A model generated the notes under the pieces. The model made no database searches. It saw nothing but the letters and a program-made list of their open reading frames with translations, and was not told where the DNA came from. From assembly GCA_905233655.1 (NCBI GenBank), contig CAJOCS010000001.1, positions 54,026 through 118,025 on the forward strand: a DNA stretch of 64,000 bases, read 5' to 3'. Shown here in pieces: positions 61,276 through 64,000 of this stretch. Made by a program: the position numbers and the translations under genes. The stretch is from an uncultured Bacteroidales bacterium (GTDB lineage: Bacteria; Bacteroidota; Bacteroidia; Bacteroidales; UBA932). Position 1 is the stretch's first letter. Every line of letters starts with the position of its first letter.

Positions 61276-63978
61276 TTAGATTATTTCTATATCGGGGGTG
61301 GAGATCCAGCCCTGGCGGCCATCGGCAAGTTCGATGAGAGTATAACCCGCCACGGCGTCAAGGATCTCCACCTTCGTTCCTTCATGCAGGATGAAGAGGT
61401 CGGTGGAGGCATCGGCCGAAGGGGAACTCTTTACCGATGAGACGGCTCTCATGACAACGGCCGCGGAAGCGCTTTCGCGGTCGGAGCGCTGGCGGGCGGC
61501 AAAGCCAAAACACATGACTGAGAGCAGCAGGGCCGCGATTCCGCAGAAGAAGCCGGTTCTGCGGGCCGGCGCCGCGCTCCCTAGAAGGAAGAGCAGGCCG
61601 AGCGAGAGAGCCGCGGCGAACAGCACCAGCGAAAGCACAGCCCATACATTGCCGGGAAGGGCGTGCGAAGCCTTGCGTATCCAGCTGCGGAGGAAGAACT
61701 CCGGCACGGAGTCTATTCGGTCCTGGGTAGAGGCGCGGGCGAATTCCAGATTGTAGCGCACGTCGGCGTCTTCCGGAGAAAGTTTCGCCGCCCTTTCGTA
61801 CCAGAGAATAGCCTTGCCGATTTCCCCTGTCTTGTAGTATGCATTGCCTATATTGTAATACAGCTGGGCCGACACAGCTCCGCTTGAGCGCACCGCTTCC
61901 CAGTCTTCCAGGGCAAGGCTCCACTGGCCGGCAGTGTAGGCCTCGACGCCGGCATTCCAAAGAGAGTCGGGATAGGACAGATCCTGTGCCTTTGCCGAAA
62001 GAGGCGAAAGGATAAGGAGCGATGCCACAAGCATGGCCGATGCTCCGCTGCGGGCAGGTTTTTTCTTCATTGAGGAGCTTATGGCAGTGATACTCTTCAC
62101 GGCCTTTTCATAATGAGTGTTCATGGACTGGCTGCCTCCGTCGGGTGAATAACGGGCGAATTCACATTCGTCCAGAAGGCCCACGAATTCCTTCGCGACA
62201 GCCTCGCTCACACCACCTTCAACCAGGGCGGCGGAGATGTTCTCCTTGCTTATCTGAGCCATATCCATGCCCAGTTTGTCGGAGGTGAAGCCCAGCAGGG
62301 AACGGTGGAGTTCTTCATAGAAAGCCTGGGGAAGGTCCTTCTTCATATACTCCCGGGCCTGGTGCAGACGGCTCAGAGCCATGCGGGCGGCCTTGCGGTT
62401 GCGGGTGCCGGCGACGTCGGCCCTCCGGGCGGCAGCCCTGCGGGTGAATAGCCACACCAGAATGGCGGCAAGAAGCATCACCCCCACGCATATCCAATAG
62501 ACGGGGGCGGCCACAAGCGGCTGCTTCACGCTGCCGAGCGTGGTCTTGGGATGAATGAAACGGATGTCCTCTCCTAGGTTGCGCACACCCTTGCGGTCCA
62601 CGGTGAGGCCGCTACCCTGCGGCGTTACAGGGTCGTTTGCGCTACGCTGCACATGGAGCCGGAGGCTGTCGGTCTGGGCCGTGCGGTATCCGCGCGCCTG
62701 AACATCGTAATAAGCGAACTGTACGGGAGCCATGGTAAAGTCGCCGTGGCTGCGGGGAATGAAGGGATATTCGAAAGTCTTGGTGCCGTTGATGCCGCCG
62801 CGGTCGGCGCTAATGGAGGTTCGGACGTCGTAGACCTCAAAATCCGGAGGGAAACTAATCCTGGGCGCCTCCAAAAGTGACAGATTGCCGCGTCCCTGGA
62901 CGGTAACGATGAGTGACGCCGCATCGTGGGTCTTGAGCGAATCCTTGCTCAGGCGGGCCTGTACGGTATACTGGCCCACTCCACCCGAGAAAGAGGCAGG
63001 AGCGCCTGTGGGCAGGGCTTCCACATGAAGGGTGGGAGAGCCGGACACTACCCTTTTCCGGACGGTCACATAACCGCTGTCGAAAAAGTCGTCGAAAATG
63101 CTGCGGGAGCGGCGGTGCTCGCGTTCATTCACCAGGCATACAATCTCTGAAGGCTCGATTGTGATGTCGCCGGCGCGCTGGGGAATTATCACCCATCGGC
63201 GCAGAAGGGCCGAATTGTACATAACCCCGTCGAGGGTCTCCCTCTGGAACTCGATATTAGTGGGAGAGTCCACTTCCTGGCTCCAGAAGCCGCCGAAAGT
63301 AGTGAAACGGGCGTCTTCGAAGCCCACCAGATTGGAGCTCGACTTGTGGTAAATCTTCAGGGCGGCTATCACCGGTTCTCCCAGCACCACCGAACTGCGG
63401 CTAAGGCTGAGGCGCATGAAAATGTCTTCGTGGGACGGGGCCTGGGCTCCGCTTTCACCGCTCTCCTCACGTCCGCCGGACGACTGCCTGGACTGGCCCT
63501 GTGAGGACTGCTGGCTCTGCTGCTGTTGTTGTTGCTGTTGCTGCTGATTATGATGCCGCTGCTCTCCGCCCTCCTCACCGGATTGCCCCCCTTCCTGGTC
63601 GTAGACCACCTGGACCGTAACCGCACGGGATGTGATGGTCTCTCCGCGGACAGTGGCCGTGGCGGGAGAAATCAGGAAACGTCCCACCCTTTTTGCCTGA
63701 AGGATATAGGTATAGGACGTCTGGCTGTTGCGCACGGCGTGGCCATTGGTAATCTGCACACTGGTGGATGTGCCCTTCTGAGGGCCCCAGACCACGGTGA
63801 AGTCGTCTCCGGCATCCCACTGGAAGTCGGAAGGAGAATGCTCCCCTTCCACCACGAACACCACATTGAAACGCTCGGACAGCTCCACTATATTGTGGAC
63901 TTCCACCCTGATGGTGGACTGAGCGAAAGCGCTCACTGCGACGGCTGCCGCCACAAGTATGCTCACGATTCTTTTCAT
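61276..63978 (-). CDS. BatD-BatE fusion protein
   Basis: 900 residues. Residues 1-~20 are a signal peptide (RIVSILVAAAVAVSAFAQ), and ~21-480 a BatD (oxygen tolerance) region of beta-sandwich repeats with a poly-Gln insert at 145-154. A membrane segment (PVYWICVGVMLLAAILVWLF) lies near 490, with a cytoplasmic helical region to ~630. From Met637 a second, complete signal-peptide-like sequence (SGASAMLVASLLILSPLSAKAQ) begins, followed by a TPR region (ALEDWEAVRSSGAVSAQLYYNIGNAYYKTGEIGKAI), two membrane segments and a C-terminal SH3-like domain (GTKVEILDAVAGYTLIELADGRQGW). That second half is a whole BatE protein. Bat proteins are linked to aerotolerance and often to a MoxR ATPase. Confidence 0.82.
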   Translation of the reverse strand: MKRIVSILVAAAVAVSAFAQSTIRVEVHNIVELSERFNVVFVVEGEHSPSDFQWDAGDDFTVVWGPQKGTSTSVQITNGHAVRNSQTSYTYILQAKRVGRFLISPATATVRGETITSRAVTVQVVYDQEGGQSGEEGGEQRHHNQQQQQQQQQQSQQSSQGQSRQSSGGREESGESGAQAPSHEDIFMRLSLSRSSVVLGEPVIAALKIYHKSSSNLVGFEDARFTTFGGFWSQEVDSPTNIEFQRETLDGVMYNSALLRRWVIIPQRAGDITIEPSEIVCLVNEREHRRSRSIFDDFFDSGYVTVRKRVVSGSPTLHVEALPTGAPASFSGGVGQYTVQARLSKDSLKTHDAASLIVTVQGRGNLSLLEAPRISFPPDFEVYDVRTSISADRGGINGTKTFEYPFIPRSHGDFTMAPVQFAYYDVQARGYRTAQTDSLRLHVQRSANDPVTPQGSGLTVDRKGVRNLGEDIRFIHPKTTLGSVKQPLVAAPVYWICVGVMLLAAILVWLFTRRAAARRADVAGTRNRKAARMALSRLHQAREYMKKDLPQAFYEELHRSLLGFTSDKLGMDMAQISKENISAALVEGGVSEAVAKEFVGLLDECEFARYSPDGGSQSMNTHYEKAVKSITAISSSMKKKPARSGASAMLVASLLILSPLSAKAQDLSYPDSLWNAGVEAYTAGQWSLALEDWEAVRSSGAVSAQLYYNIGNAYYKTGEIGKAILWYERAAKLSPEDADVRYNLEFARASTQDRIDSVPEFFLRSWIRKASHALPGNVWAVLSLVLFAAALSLGLLFLLGSAAPARRTGFFCGIAALLLSVMCFGFAARQRSDRESASAAVVMRAVSSVKSSPSADASTDLFILHEGTKVEILDAVAGYTLIELADGRQGWISTPDIEII
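63517..63546 (-). repeat. CAG/CAA microsatellite encoding ten glutamines
   Basis: Ten consecutive CAG or CAA codons on the minus strand encode residues 145-154 of the BatD part, inside a longer Gln/Ser/Gly/Glu-rich linker. The mixed codons reduce slippage, but length polymorphism between strains is plausible. Confidence 0.85.
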
Positions 63979-64000
63979 ACTCTACCAATTCTTTTCCCTG

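Overview
The window reads as a stretch of a Bacteroidota chromosome, most likely order Bacteroidales. The evidence is Mfa/FimA-type fimbrillin lipoproteins, a SusE-like starch-binding module, PadR/PspC pairs, BatD/BatE, DUF3127, Porin_10, SerC-SerA-DUF1015 and an ExbB-ExbD-ExbD cluster. Many intergenic gaps carry the Bacteroidota promoter (TTTG-like -33 and TAnnTTTG -7) rather than -35/-10 boxes, and Shine-Dalgarno sequences are rare. Coding density is high, base composition looks GC-rich apart from one island, and many genes overlap by ATGA. A Rikenellaceae/Alistipes-like or uncultured gut Bacteroidales source is plausible, but that is inference. No rRNA or tRNA gene, CRISPR array, transposase or integrase was seen.

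Layout. 1-5961: three tandem fimbrillin-family surface genes (the first cut by the window edge), two with SusE-like carbohydrate-binding modules attached. 6133-11744: an asparagine/aspartate-to-fumarate operon (DcuB-type transporter, periplasmic asparaginase, porin, aspartase, DUF1963 protein). 11806-13757 (minus): PspC-PadR-PspC. 13.8-16.6 kb: a lower-GC island with 51-bp palindromic repeats, large hairpins, an unknown gene and a divergent AlbA_2/Schlafen-like regulator with a palindromic operator candidate. 16638-21633: class I fumarase, a large putative porin and a lytic transglycosylase. 21630-24802 (minus): M13 peptidase and FtsX/LolE-like permease. 24889-27211: guanine deaminase with two transporters. 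27208-33764: Nudix, SRPBCC-like protein, RNA m5C methyltransferase, secreted protein, queA, dprA, tatD. 33761-38572: cytoplasmic asparaginase, the ExbB-X-ExbD-ExbD cluster and an alkaline phosphatase.

38573-38970 is a roughly 400-bp gap with a strong promoter and a long rod-like RNA fold that looks 6S-like, just before an HTH gene. 39584-44389: asnS-udk-TonB-like-unknown-M16 protease as one tight operon. 44386-45522 (minus): DUF3127 and FKBP. 45630-52352: recQ, a small membrane protein, dnaG, metG. 52356-57246: SpoU methyltransferase, glyA broken by an apparent 14-nt deletion, a BACON-domain nuclease lipoprotein, miaA and a pRiA4b ORF-3-like protein. 57335-61272: YigZ/IMPACT and the serine pathway genes serC-serA plus DUF1015. 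61276-63978 (minus): a BatD-BatE fusion that keeps an internal signal peptide.

How it fits together: asparagine could be hydrolysed in the periplasm, taken up as aspartate, and deaminated to fumarate for fumarate respiration or conversion to malate by the nearby fumarase. Energy transduction to the outer membrane is served by ExbB/ExbD plus a TonB-like protein. The most unusual items are the structured RNA at 38.8 kb, the repeat/AlbA_2 island at 13.8-16.6 kb, the BatD-BatE fusion, the fimbrillin/SusE chimeras and the interrupted glyA.
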